Origin: Tubiluchus corallicola
Taxonomy: Eukaryota; Priapulida; Priapulimorpha; Priapulimorphida; Tubiluchidae
Length of the DNA stretch: 64,000 bases
NCBI GenBank assembly: GCA_030141605.1
Contig: JAQGDQ010000100.1
Coordinates: 372,001 to 436,000, forward strand
Direction: 5' to 3'
Shown here one piece after another: positions 25,901 to 37,700 of the stretch (within the stretch, counting starts at the first letter, position 1; each line of letters starts with the position of its first letter). Position numbers and translations under genes: made by a program. Below the pieces are notes generated by a model. It saw nothing but the letters and a program-made list of their open reading frames with translations, did not search any database and was not told where the DNA came from.

Positions 25901-28900
25901 GGCATCTCCACATTGCGTACCGTTGGATCTGGAGCTACCTCTGGCCAGTTGGGCAGTTCCTGATACCCTGTAGCTTTACTATTGATGAAATGAGATAGTG
26001 TACCCAGTTGAAACTGATCTCTATCTACAAAAATAGGTTAAAAGTAAAACTCTTTAGTTTTAGCCAAAACTTTTGTGACAAAAATAATAAACATGTAATA
26101 CTATTACTAGTTAAAATCCAAAATACAACATATTATAATTACAAAGTGGTCCATGCTGTACTATTACCAGTTAAAATTCAAAATACAACGTATTATAATT
26201 ACAAAGTGGTTACATTGAACTAATCACCTTTAAACTTGGAGTCCAGAACAGGTGCTGGCTTGCTGCTTAGAAAGATTTTCTTTGCATGTTTTGCAAGTGC
26301 TCCCGATTTTTCATTTGGAAAAGCCATTTGTCGGAGAAATCGTGCTCTATCACGAATATCATAGTTCTGATCGTACTTTGCAAGACTAAACACATACTGG
26401 CTCAGTAGCTGGGTTTGTTTTGGATTAGTCAAGTACATCTTGGTAGCAAGATTCAAGATCTGAAGCTTGACAATGTCAGTCTACATGATTAAAAACAAAA
26501 AATGTTTTTGCAATATGTACAAGATATAAAGATATAGTCTTATAAAAGCATAAGACTTAACATAATTGGAAAAAAATACAAAAATACAAATGTTTCATTT
26601 AAATTAACAAAAGTGGCAGAAAATATAACTATTGTGAAGGATGCTGCATGAGTTGTTTGATGTTGTCAGAATGCTGGAAAGACTCAATGGTGAGGTGTTC
26701 GTTTTCTTGACAGGAGACGCAGGCTTAATGCTACGTTTAGGTCATGCTAAATGCTTAAAAACTGAAGCCTTACTTTTTCAACTAAGTGCAAGAGTTTCTT
26801 AAAGTAACATTCATGCAATAATAATCATTGTTATACAAATGTAGACTGCTGATATAAATCGACAAAACAAGTTCTCAAGTTTATTACAGTTATTACTGAC
26901 CTAGAGACTGATTTTAAACAAAAATTATCATTATAATTGTTGAACTGCATTATTATTACTTAGCCATAATTGTATAATTCAGCAGTACTAATGCTATAGG
27001 TAATAATATACCTCATTTATGAAGCTCTTTGCAACCTTTCGTAACACGTCTGGAGCTATTTTTGGAACCCTTTCAGAATATTCTCCAATCAACCAAAGAA
27101 TGCTCGCCCGTGCCATTGGAACAGTAATCTTGTCTACCAACTTGGCCATATGGACAATGATGTCTTTGTGCTTTGAAGGCTCCATCTGTAGAAGCTTCCG
27201 GATAACAACAACGCTTTCTGCCACTACCGCTTCTGTAAACAAACAAAATTATATTAGAATTAAGTCTGATAAAACAAACACTGAAGATATGTTTAACATG
27301 AATTATGATTACTCATTTCTATCATACCATATCTACTGCTGCACATATCATCACGAATGTCATCAGTTTCTGATTTCACGTTTATGCTTCAACAAGATAG
27401 ATGCAGATTTTCCTCACAAGGCAAACCAATTTATAATTTAGGCTAATATTGTTACAGAATTTAATTTTACTAATACAAACTTACAGGGATCCTTATAACA
27501 ATCAACAAAATAACTAAATTTAATTTTGATTATTTGTTCCAACTCTCTTACATTTTGCAACGAAAAATGGGTAATGATCATTCAGATAACATACCATCAC
27601 GATTTGACATAAGACTCACAAGTCCGTTCATGCATGTGTCAGTGCAGTCTGATATAGCACTAGCACAACGTCCTATGGCTTCAATAGTAGCAGCAACAAA
27701 ATCCTTATCTGAACTTGTTACATACGTCTAAAAGTATAAGTACATTGACAATTACTTTATAATTAAAACAAAACATCAATCTAAACATTACTAATCATTT
27801 TGGTTATAAAAACTTTCCACAAATTCAAAAGAGTAATTTAAACTAAGATATACTTATGGTACCTTAAATGTTCCAGGATAAAATAAATTGTGTGAATTTT
27901 ATAAATTAAGAAACGTGTTATTTCAGCACTAATGCACAGCTCAGATGCTGTGGATTTCATGTAACATATTTACGTAGCTAGTGCAATAAATAACAATAAA
28001 TAATCCATACTTATTTATCTGCAAATATAATTTTGCAAGTTAAGCTTTCTCGATTATATGTAAATATTTTGAAAATTACAGTTTTGGAAGCATGCCACCA
28101 TCATCAACATCAATATCATCGTCATCATCATCAGCATCACTACTTATTTTGTATATAACATAAACAATGAAAGCATAGCTAGGTGTTTGTATACAAAGTT
28201 AAGGGAATTGACCTACCTTGCACATTAAGAGAAGGCTTGTAAGGGTACATACATTTAGACACTTAAAAATAAGAAGGGACCAATTAATAAAAGAAAGTTT
28301 ATCTATGTACCCCAACAAGCCTTCTCCTAATGTGGAAAATAGTTCAATTTCCTTAACTTTGTTTAAAATATACAGCTCATAAAACAAAAGCAATCTGTTG
28401 TAAAACCATTCGTGCTGAATGCCCAACACCATATGTCACTTACGTGAAATTCACGTAATATAATTCCAATACTGGCATCTGTGGCAAGATTTGTCAGAAT
28501 TTCTAGCTTCAGTAACTTTACTGGCGATGGGTCCATTGGTCGAACGAAAAAGCTCTTCAAGTATGGCTCAAACATGCTCTGTCAAAAAGTGATTCACTTT
28601 ATCTATTTATCTGTAACTGTGTTTATATTTATATATATATATATATATATTTATATACATATAAAATTTATCACTATTCAACAGTTTTTTACCTTACGAG
28701 ATTAATGTTGTTAGCTTCTATTAATACCATATCCAGTTCTTGTTACTGTAAGTTGGAAAAGCATTATAGGTAGCAGAGTGGTCAAGTGGCAAGAGACAAT
28801 GACTCTTCACTGGTTAGGACAGAATGACTATCCAATAAGCCAATAAACATGCTTAACCTAGCTATATAGTTCCACAAAGGTATACATCTTGGTCCTTGGA

Positions 28901-31900
28901 ATGAACTTGATCTAGTCAAAGTTAATCCAGGTAAGGAGTTTATCATGCCTGTTAATAATTTTTTTCCAGCTGGTTCCAAGAAATTGATCAAATAGGAAAA
29001 TATAATACAAAGAGAATTTTGATCTAAAAATGGACAAACCTTCCTGGTAATGCTCATTGTAGCAATGCAACTGAGTACAATAGTTTGCACCTCTCGATGG
29101 CTGCGCAGTAAACGCACCAACGGTTTTGCTACAAGTCCTATCTCAGTTTTAGGAGCAACGTGGTGATACAGCTGTGCCACTGCCATAACTATGGAAGCAT
29201 TCCGACTTTGCAACAATGGTTTGCAATTACGTAGCAATAATCTAAAATGAAACAAAAACGTTGCATTGATGACGAATAAATAATTACCAATAATTCAATA
29301 AAACAGTTTCAAATAACGCAAAAGTGATGAATAAAGAGTACTGTGCCTACACCATAATACCTGTGATCTGAATCCATAACAAATGTTTTAGGTGCTTCAG
29401 GGGTGATGGGAGATTTGCTATCTGAACCTTCAGACTCATAAAATGCCTTTGTACTATTTTCATCCATCATCTGTAAAAAGACAACATAAAAATGTCATGT
29501 CAAATCAAATAGTTTCATTTTTCTTAAACAAACGCAAAATAAATCTTGTTACATCTGTGCACATATCCAACCATGCAGACCAAAAGTGGCAAAAAGCATC
29601 GCTACATATGCTAATACCAATAAAAATTTTTATGTTGCACATCCTCTAGGATTTGAAAAAGAAAGAGAGCTTGACAATACCTACATGTCCATATTTATTT
29701 GGATTAACAAACTGTGTTCGGGCATATCGTGTAAGCATGTTGATTATAACCAGTTGACCCCATTCTTCAACGTCCACCAATAGATTACAAAGTTTGCGGT
29801 AATTCTTATGAATGAGTTCTATCTGCTCCGGGCAGACTTCTTCAAAGGCCATCACCGCACTGCCAATGACTAATGTGGTTTTATCCGACAGCAACTTCTG
29901 AATGACTTCAATGCAGAATTCCTTCTGTTCCGGGTCCAAACTTGAAAAACAGAAGTAACGTTAAAATGCAGGCTAACTATAAATCGGGAAATAACATATA
30001 GTTAATGAACACCAGTTTTTCAAAATACAGAAATACAGCAGTCCTTGCTCATTTCTGTATTTGCAACATCTGTCTGTAATATGCAACAAGACAAGGGTTA
30101 AGTGAATTGTCACTAAATGAAACCATTTTTAGAACTAATGTAAGTGCATAGGATGTGGTTCAATCAATATCTGTGAAAAACTAATACAACTCACTTTATG
30201 TAAGAGACGAATGTTTAATGAATTTTATTCATATGTTTGTGTATTATTTTTTTCTACAAAAATAAAAAAGTAATTATTTATTATTAGGCCAATGCTGTTT
30301 TGCGCATATCACATAAAACTGCATGTAACTTGCAGCTATTATTTTAGTCACAGTCATTCTAGTTAATCAGATTTTGCATTGGTAATGCTTTCTGGGAAGC
30401 TAGGATCTGGCCTATAGAAGAATGACAAAGCATTTTAAGTACATAAAATAAAACTGCCTGGTCTCAATAATGACATCATAAACTTGTGCCATTATTGCCA
30501 TCGTCATCAAGCACAGTAGTTTATAGAACACCCAATTCAATCTAATTTAACTTAGTTCCGTACTATAGTTAATTGCATACATGCCTCACACGATTTTATT
30601 TCAAATTTCATAAGCAGCTTTGCATATGCATTTTCTTTCCTATTCTAAGCTGGCCCGTTTATGATGCAAAGTCCTACGACAGGTAGACAGACCCAGTAAA
30701 TTAGCCGAATCATAAGCCTGATATATACCTGTACAGCTTTGGAATGGCATGAGCTGCAGTTTTGCGCACGAACGGTGACATGTCGCTAACTGATTCTTTT
30801 ATTGCTAGCATCATAATTGGAACGATAACTGGGACACGGATGCTAGACAACACACGTAAAGCACTAGCTCTGATGAGCTGATTAGGATCCTGAAAATAAA
30901 TAAGCAAATTTGAAAATAATTTAAAGAGCTCTTAGTTTGTACTATGGTTCTACTAAAAGTAAGAGTAATCCATGTAGATGATTGGCAGAAAATTACAAAT
31001 GATTACAAACTTCAGAAGCATTTAGTACATTACAATAGCACATCTGAAAGATGCTCAGATTCTTCTTACTTACTGTAGCTTTTCATGTGGGCAACTTCAA
31101 ACAAACGACGGCTACTATAAGCACTTTTTGCAGCAGATTATTTATGGGGTCAGACAGCACTCCTTAGCACACACAAAAAGCTTAAAGCCCTATATAACCC
31201 CAAAAGAAGTCCTTTTAACTTATTATTACAATTACACAAAGAATTCATAGCTACCATTCAACAAAAGAGACTTATAAATGAAATAACTTTTTTTGCAAAT
31301 TTCGAATGTGTGCATTGCCATGTTTCGCGTCTTTGGCGAGAGTGAGCGAGAATGACATACGAGGTACAGAAAGCGTCTCTGGTTACCGATGTTTGTTTAC
31401 CGATCTTTGGCGACCTTGTGACTGTACTCACAACATCATTCGTCTCGCGCAACGAAAAATGGTGGTTCTTCAAATTTAATACAACTAAGTGATAAAAAAC
31501 AAAAGAAACAAGTTTTACAGTAAGTTTATAATATAATAAATTGAATATTCGTAAATCCTTACATTATAGTGAGGGTTTAGTTTGACTTTAAATTCACAAC
31601 TGTTACCTTTAGACCTCGCTGAAAAGTACTAATAGACAGCAGAGCCAAATCCTGTTGTTCCTCAGCATATCGCACCAGGTATACATACACAAGTTTTTTT
31701 ACCTGCAAAATTTTTTAAGATGCTTAAGACTGTTACTTTGAATATTTGCATTTGTACAAGTACATATGAGTTTGCAGAAGCACAGTGTTTTATGGGTACA
31801 GCAGGCCCCACGTTGGTTGCGATATTATGAAGAAGATGTCTTGGCTGCAAATAAGAATCACTTTGACTAGCAGTCTGGCAAGCATGATACAAAAATTTGT

Positions 31901-34543
31901 GCTTCAGCACATTACAAGTGAAAAAATCGGATTCTCCACAAATCAAGCAGATATCACATATATGTAACCTGGAGATATATTTTTTTCATTGCTTTTGTGT
32001 TTTAGTACACCTACTGCAGTAAATTACTTTATCATAGACACTTATGTCAGCAAAATTACAAAAAATTCATGCTGTGAAGTTTTATCAATAATTTTAAAAA
32101 TTGTAGTGCATTCCCTGACCAAAATATTTTGATAGGTTTTCACGAACTGGGCAAAAAATTACAGTTACGCCAACTGCTGCCTTTATAGTAAAATAAAAGT
32201 TACATCAAGCAGTTTGAAGAAGTCTGACATATCACTCACTTAACTCTCATGTAATGGTGGCAAGAGAATTTGCACTAATTGATTGCCGATTTTTATGTTT
32301 GCATAATAAAATTATTTTTGACAAACGCTATATGTGTGTTAACATCATTCCAGTGAACTCTGCAAAGACATAGAAATCCTTACCTCAATGTTTTTTGAAA
32401 CAACATTTTTTACAACTGCAGGAAATAAGTCACTAGCATCTTTGCCTTTAGCCACCATCTGAAACAACAAGTATGAATGTGAGCTACTACCTTATTCAAT
32501 TCTAATTGAATCAACTTATTGTAATATCTTAAGTCATTTTAAAAATGTAAAAGCATTTTTGTTTGACAGTAATTTGAGTCAAACAGGTAAGACAGTGGTC
32601 ACATGACTCAGAACTCAAAATAATCCACATAAATATTTATGATAACATTTTTTTTGATAAAATCTGCAGGCATTGACATTTTTATCTGTTTGATTATTAT
32701 TAGGTGTTTGATGCAATTGGTGCTAAATAACGATGTCACTCACTCACATAACCTGAATGAATGCCAATTCTATTATAACTAAACAAACACAGTAAATGTT
32801 CATCAGCATTTTTGAATATCCACAAAAAGTTGTAAACAAAACATGGATCTAAAGTTTAGTTTCAACTTTGAATAGTAGCGGAACGCCAGTTTTATTAAAG
32901 TCTTATTAAAATTAATAAATGTAACAAATTAATGGGTCTAATTTCTCACACTACATTTCTTAAGTATGCAATTACCTAGACTATGTCTAGAACCTGTACT
33001 TTTTAAAAGATAAAAATAGCATTGGATGAGTACAAGAATGCTTTGTTAACATGGTTGTAGGTCTTCCTGATTTATCCTACTCAGAAAAACGATTAAGTGC
33101 TAGATGCAAGCAGGTCATTTAATTGAAATTTTTAGATTATAAAGGGGTTCACTGACATTAATCCAATTTTTTTCATTTTAAACGAAACAGTGTGATCCTT
33201 CACATCCTACTCCATTTTGATAAAAAGTATAGACTTTAATGCCAACATGTTTCTGTTTATTAAATAACAGGTTAATAACTCAATTGATGGCCAACAGGTC
33301 CAGCTAGAGATGACATCACTACTGCACATAATTTCCAACAGCACAAATACTCCATGAGCATGTTACACATGCTTTAGAAAGTAAAAATTCAAGTACAGTG
33401 CTACTGTACAACTGTCAGTGTGACACACAAAATTAAAGTTTATCACTATGCTAACAGGAGCTCTTGAACAAGAGTGCTACATCACAAATCAACTACATCA
33501 TAAACTGAGAGGTAAAGCGCCTGTTTTTTGAGAAACACGCTCCCTAGATGTAGCCGCTAGTGCTATTCTAGTGAATGGTGACAAGTAACTCCGAAGAACC
33601 AGCCGCGCAAACATGAAATTAGATTTCTGTGGTAATAATTCTTTCATGCAAGACATTCGTAAAAAACAATGTATCCCATTTCAGTATTTTACTGGTTAGA
33701 CTGTATTGAGTTAAAGTTTAAGATAGGGTCTGGTTTTCCTTTAATAATTTGTCAATTAAAAGTCATAGTTTTAAGAGACATTCTAACACTGGTATCTACT
33801 AGTTTAGTTTTTCTAATGCAAAATCAAGCTATGAAAGAAACTGTAAATGCTGTTAATATCGATTCAATTGAAAGAAAATTAGATACATATCTGTACACAT
33901 GGAAACTTTTTTCTGAGCCTTTAAGGCTCGCTGAAGAATGCGTGCATGGTTGCACTATATGGCTGATAAATGGTTGATATTCTGAATACGGATTTTAATG
34001 ATTTCATAAACCACACTCACCTTGGATGGAGAGTAATTGTGCATAATAAAAATAGGTAGCCATGCATAAATCACAACATACCCCAATTATTCTTTTCATT
34101 GCTTCTAATTTCAAGTTGTCTTTGTTGCCATCCAACATAGTTTTCAAGTCTTCGTGTCTGAAACAGTTTGTGAAATGTTCGTCAGAGTAACATACAAGTT
34201 AACAGAACAGATTAATAAAAATTATCGAGTTTATTTTCAATAATTATTTTATTAAATATTATTTCTAAAAGCACATAATACATTTACAAGTTTCTGCAGT
34301 TTGCATGAATTAGCTTTCGATATTTGTTTTTTCATCCAAATGTCATAAGCAATTAGACGTGATGGTGACCAGGCCCCGGTAGCAATCATTCGCATGCGTA
34401 TAAGAACAAGTAACTATTTCATACCTTTTGTAATCTGCAGAAAAAAAGCTCCCGCTGGCAGGATCAACGCCCACTTCAGCATCCCCAGACGAGGAGCCTC
34501 TATCATTTGCATATGACTGAGTTACTCCGTTGTTGTTTGACAT
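19974..34543 (-). CDS. AP3B1: AP-3 complex subunit beta (21 coding exons)
   Basis: Large beta subunit of the AP-3 adaptor, which sorts cargo from endosomes/TGN to lysosomes and lysosome-related organelles. Exons: 34543-34425, 34157-34082, 32458-32384, 31702-31607, 30889-30729, 29940-29685, 29470-29361, 29241-29040, 28578-28444, 27727-27595, 27232-27012, 26480-26228, 26024-25788, 25422-25217, 23820-23739, 23426-23332, 22991-22803, 21518-21476, 21362-21180, 20485-20382, 20153-19974. Phases join without a break: 3156 nt, 1051 aa (family about 1080-1095). Residues about 40-640 form the adaptin trunk ([33 protein letters not shown]). About 655-760 is an acidic, Ser-rich hinge, then a clathrin-box-like LLLLD (780-784) and the C-terminal ear. 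The start MSNNNG was chosen for its match to the family; an in-frame Met lies 13 codons upstream. Divergent from SCAMP. Confidence 0.95.
20731..21030. repeat. Two tandem 150-bp copies in an AP-3 beta intron
   Basis: The phrase ATAAAGACAATAACCATCAC starts at 20731 and again at 20881, and the copies are almost identical throughout. The near-identity points to recent duplication. It creates overlapping repeated open frames that are not genes. Confidence 0.95.
24122..25095. mobile_element. hAT-type non-autonomous transposon with perfect 8-bp target duplication
   Basis: The element occupies 24130-25087, in the AP-3 beta intron between the exons ending 25217 and starting 23820. The left end is CAGGGGTGTGCAAACT; the right end is its inverted partner, ending TTGCACACCCCTG. 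It is flanked by identical 8-mers GTTTAAGC (24122-24129 and 25088-25095), the hallmark of hAT transposition. The GGCCCGCG-like sequence just inside the left end is common in hAT ends. There is no transposase frame, so it moved in trans. Orientation relative to the host gene is undefined. Confidence 0.93.
24440..24586. repeat. Long hairpin (52-bp arms) nested in the hAT element
   Basis: Arms 24440-24491 and 24535-24586 are about 90% complementary and are separated by a 43-bp AT-only loop. They include TCATAGCAGGTAGATCATTT and its inverted partner. It may be an internal subterminal repeat or a second, nested foldback element. Confidence 0.85.
26100..26212. repeat. Tandem duplication with 60-bp period in an AP-3 beta intron
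   Basis: ACTATTACTAGTTAAAATCC (26100) recurs as ACTATTACCAGTTAAAATTC (26160). The two copies match at most positions. It lies wholly within the intron between the exons ending 26228 and starting 26024. Confidence 0.9.
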
Positions 34544-34786
34544 TATTAGAATTATTTTAAAATTTCTCCCAGCTGGTAACAAAATGCCAACAAAACAAGA
34601 ATGGCTGCCCCCGGTGCATTATGTCATGTGACCAAGTAAGAAAGTAGTGATTTGGTGGAAACGCTCTGAACATGCGCATTTACTAAGTTGTTTTTATCTC
34701 GTCACATGAAATTGACGAGTCAATCTTTTTTCTTGACAGTAGTTTGTTAATTTTTGTGTGATTTCTGTGTTTTAGCTTTAAATACT
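34544..34786. promoter_or_regulatory. Shared divergent promoter of AP-3 beta and SCAMP
   Basis: Only 243 bp separate the AP-3 beta start codon (minus) from the SCAMP start codon (plus), so both transcripts must begin here. No TATA box is placed convincingly for either gene. Visible motifs are GTCATGTGAC at 34623-34632, the oppositely oriented GTCACATGAA at 34701-34710 (E/M-box class TCATGTGAC), an NRF-1-like half site CATGCGCAT at 34671-34679, and a YY1-like AAGAATGGCTGCC (about 34598-34610). Factor identities are inferred from motif similarity only. Confidence 0.75.
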
Positions 34787-37700
34787 ATGTCGGGGTACGA
34801 GAGTAACCCGTTTGCGGATCCTCACGCAGATAATCCATTTGCGGTATGTTACTTAGTTTCAGTTTTATTGGAATAACCGCCCTAGATTTTTTTAACTAGT
34901 AGTAGTACAGCATGTACGGCACTGCACCGTCAGTCATACGTGAATCGGCTAGTAATTAATTATTAAATTAATCATTTATAACATGCTGTGAAATGAAAGA
35001 ACATATTGGTTTGGGAATGTAATTTGCTTTATATAAACCTAAGTTTGTTGATGCCTTTTAAAGCTTTTTGAAATTTTTCAGGATCCATCTATCACGCAAG
35101 CAACTCGAGGAGCTGCACCTCCAGGACTTGACAATTACAACCCATTTGCTGATGGCCAGAAAGAAGCTACAGTTAGTGAAAATTTAGTTCATATGGTTTC
35201 GAAATTCCAGTTACTCCAAACTCATAAATAGGCCTATTGGTTTTGCAATTTTACCTTTTCGAAAATAAATAGCACCACATGCTATCCAACCTAAGTAGTC
35301 ATTACTAACATTGCATTTATCATTAATTTCAACTTTTCAGTCACCATCAGGGAGGCTAGAGATTGAACAGAGTTTCTTTATGTGTAATCCAAGAGGAATC
35401 CATAATACTTTGATAAACAAGCAAAATTCTAAATAATTTTTCCCAGTGTGTCATAGGTGCTTTGAAAATATAGGTAAATCTCAATAAAGGGAATCATGGG
35501 TCTTTTCCGGCACAGCATAGTAATCTCACTAAAATAAAAGCTCAAGCAGCTAGCTTTGCCTCTCACCGAGAAGCAGATTTGGTTATATAGTATTCAGAAT
35601 TTACAGAAATAACACCAGCATAGGCCAGTGCACTTAAATTGTCATTACAGTAATAAGACAAGCTCAGTTTTATTTATATGTTGTTTTGATAAATAATTTT
35701 TGTGTCTTTATTGTGCTAGATAAGACATATGTAATGTGCAGAGCATATGACATCCCTAATTTTTATGTAAGAATCGGAATAACACACTATTCAACGGGTT
35801 CATCTACTGTTTTTAAGGCTATTTAATTCAAAATAAAAACAAGAGACAAATAAATTTCCAAGCTATATTATAAAGAAAATAAAGCACAACAATCAAAATT
35901 ACATGAATGGCTTGCTACATTACTCCCCGAGGAAAGATGAGGATAGGAAAATGAATGCTCATAGCTTCTCTGACTGTTTGTTATGATGTTGCGCACAACC
36001 GGACGATCCTTCTAGTTTCTTCTACTATGATGATGCAGGCAATGGCAACATGATGACCCTCCATCCACCATAACAATGCAGATAACGAGAGCTAAACCAG
36101 TAGCTTCCGGCACTCCTCTTACCCCTGAATGGAATGGAACAACATCACACTTCTGTATCTTGACCAGCCCTCCAAACCACGTTACAGCAATGAGGTTGAG
36201 AAAAAAGCAGGAGAACACTGTCCTTTTTGCTGCCAACAACACCTGCCAATGACTCAGCTTTCCTTTACCATGGTGTATCCATTTGCCAAGTTACATCACA
36301 GACCATATACCAGTTTTTCCAGACAAATGCATGAACTACAAATATACTGGAACTTGCTAGAACAGGATAGGACAACAGTGAGTCTATACCAGCGAAAACT
36401 ATTAAATCAACTGTCAAGAACAGGTATTGCTTTTTCTGCACATGTAAACGAAGCACTCTGACAGGTAGGTAAAAAGCATTTCGAGTCTCAGAGGTAATGA
36501 GACGATGAATGAGTATACATACAGTAATGCAAGCCATGCGCCTCATTTACTATCAAAATTAACATCTTTGTTTATTTTTTCTCATTACTCATAAATGCAT
36601 TAAAGATGTGCTTACACTTCAAGTGAGACCTGAGAAATGGTAGTGAGTAACCTTCTAGGTAATAAGCTTACTGCTGCATAATACTCTTGCTGCACAAGTG
36701 AAAAATCTTTCATTGTATAAGAACTTATGCAGTTTGTAAGTTGCACATTAGCTGTTATGTGATAAACTACGTGTAAAGTTAATTGTTTTTTTTTAGATCA
36801 GAGTGCTTATTCACTGAAACTTCTGTAATATGCCTGGTGTTGGATCCACTTTATATTTTGATTGTTCAGTGTACATATTAAAATATCTATTGAAAGCCAT
36901 GTATGTCTCTATGAGAGAGTTAATGCTGCAGCGTTTGCATATTTTAATAACAGAAAACAGAGCTGCCAGAACAGTCAGCAATTTATTATCAGTTTATTTA
37001 CATTTGAATAGTTTATCAGTTATTCGTTTTTTTCCATATCATTGTGCAGATTTTAGAGTAGTCATTTCACATTAGAATCTGATGTTAATTTCATCACTAA
37101 GTAAAAACAGCCTGGCTAGTTTGGGTTTCTTGCATTCTAAAATTTACTGCTAGTGCTAATTACCCTTCTTGTCTGAATTCAAGTTACTGCAGTATAATTT
37201 ATATTTTATGTGCTTAAATCTTTGGCTATGATCTTTATTAATTATTTTCCATTGAATAATTAGACTTAGAAATGCTGTTAAATTAATATTTTAATTGTAC
37301 TTGGATCTTAAAATAAGATGCATTACTTTTTGCATTTTCCAGAAGCCGCAGTCTACTGGTCCTGCTGCTGCACCTGTCGCTAGTCCTGCACAACCGGCTG
37401 TGACACCCCATACACAACAGCCACCACCGCCAGTTTATACACCATCAGCTGCACAGAAAATTGACACATCCGAGTTACAGAAACGTCAGGAAGAATTAGA
37501 GAAAAGAGAAGCTGAGTTGGCAAAGAGAGAGCAGGAAATGCAGAGACAGCCTCATAATCGTAAGTTACTTTTGTTTGTAAATTGCTGTGCTGTGCAGTAT
37601 ACTTGGCTTTGTACGTATGCAAGCAACTAGTGGGCATAGACACATGCTCAGCATTATTGTTAATTATATTGTACAATGGTACTGAGCATCTGTGTGTGAT

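Noticed and set aside
27534-27731. Plus-strand frames overlapping AP-3 beta exons (for example here and at 27019-27441)
   Set aside because: They are antisense shadows of real minus-strand exons with correct splice sites.
28770-28830. tRNA-gene-like sequence (GTAGCAGAGTGGTCAAGTGG) in an AP-3 beta intron
   Set aside because: An A-box-like stretch is present, but no matching B-box or cloverleaf closes; at most a decayed SINE head.
36012-36546. Overlapping open frames on both strands in SCAMP intron 2, considered as an LTR-retrotransposon integrase tail
   Set aside because: No polymerase, integrase or gag motif could be recognised and no long terminal repeats were seen.
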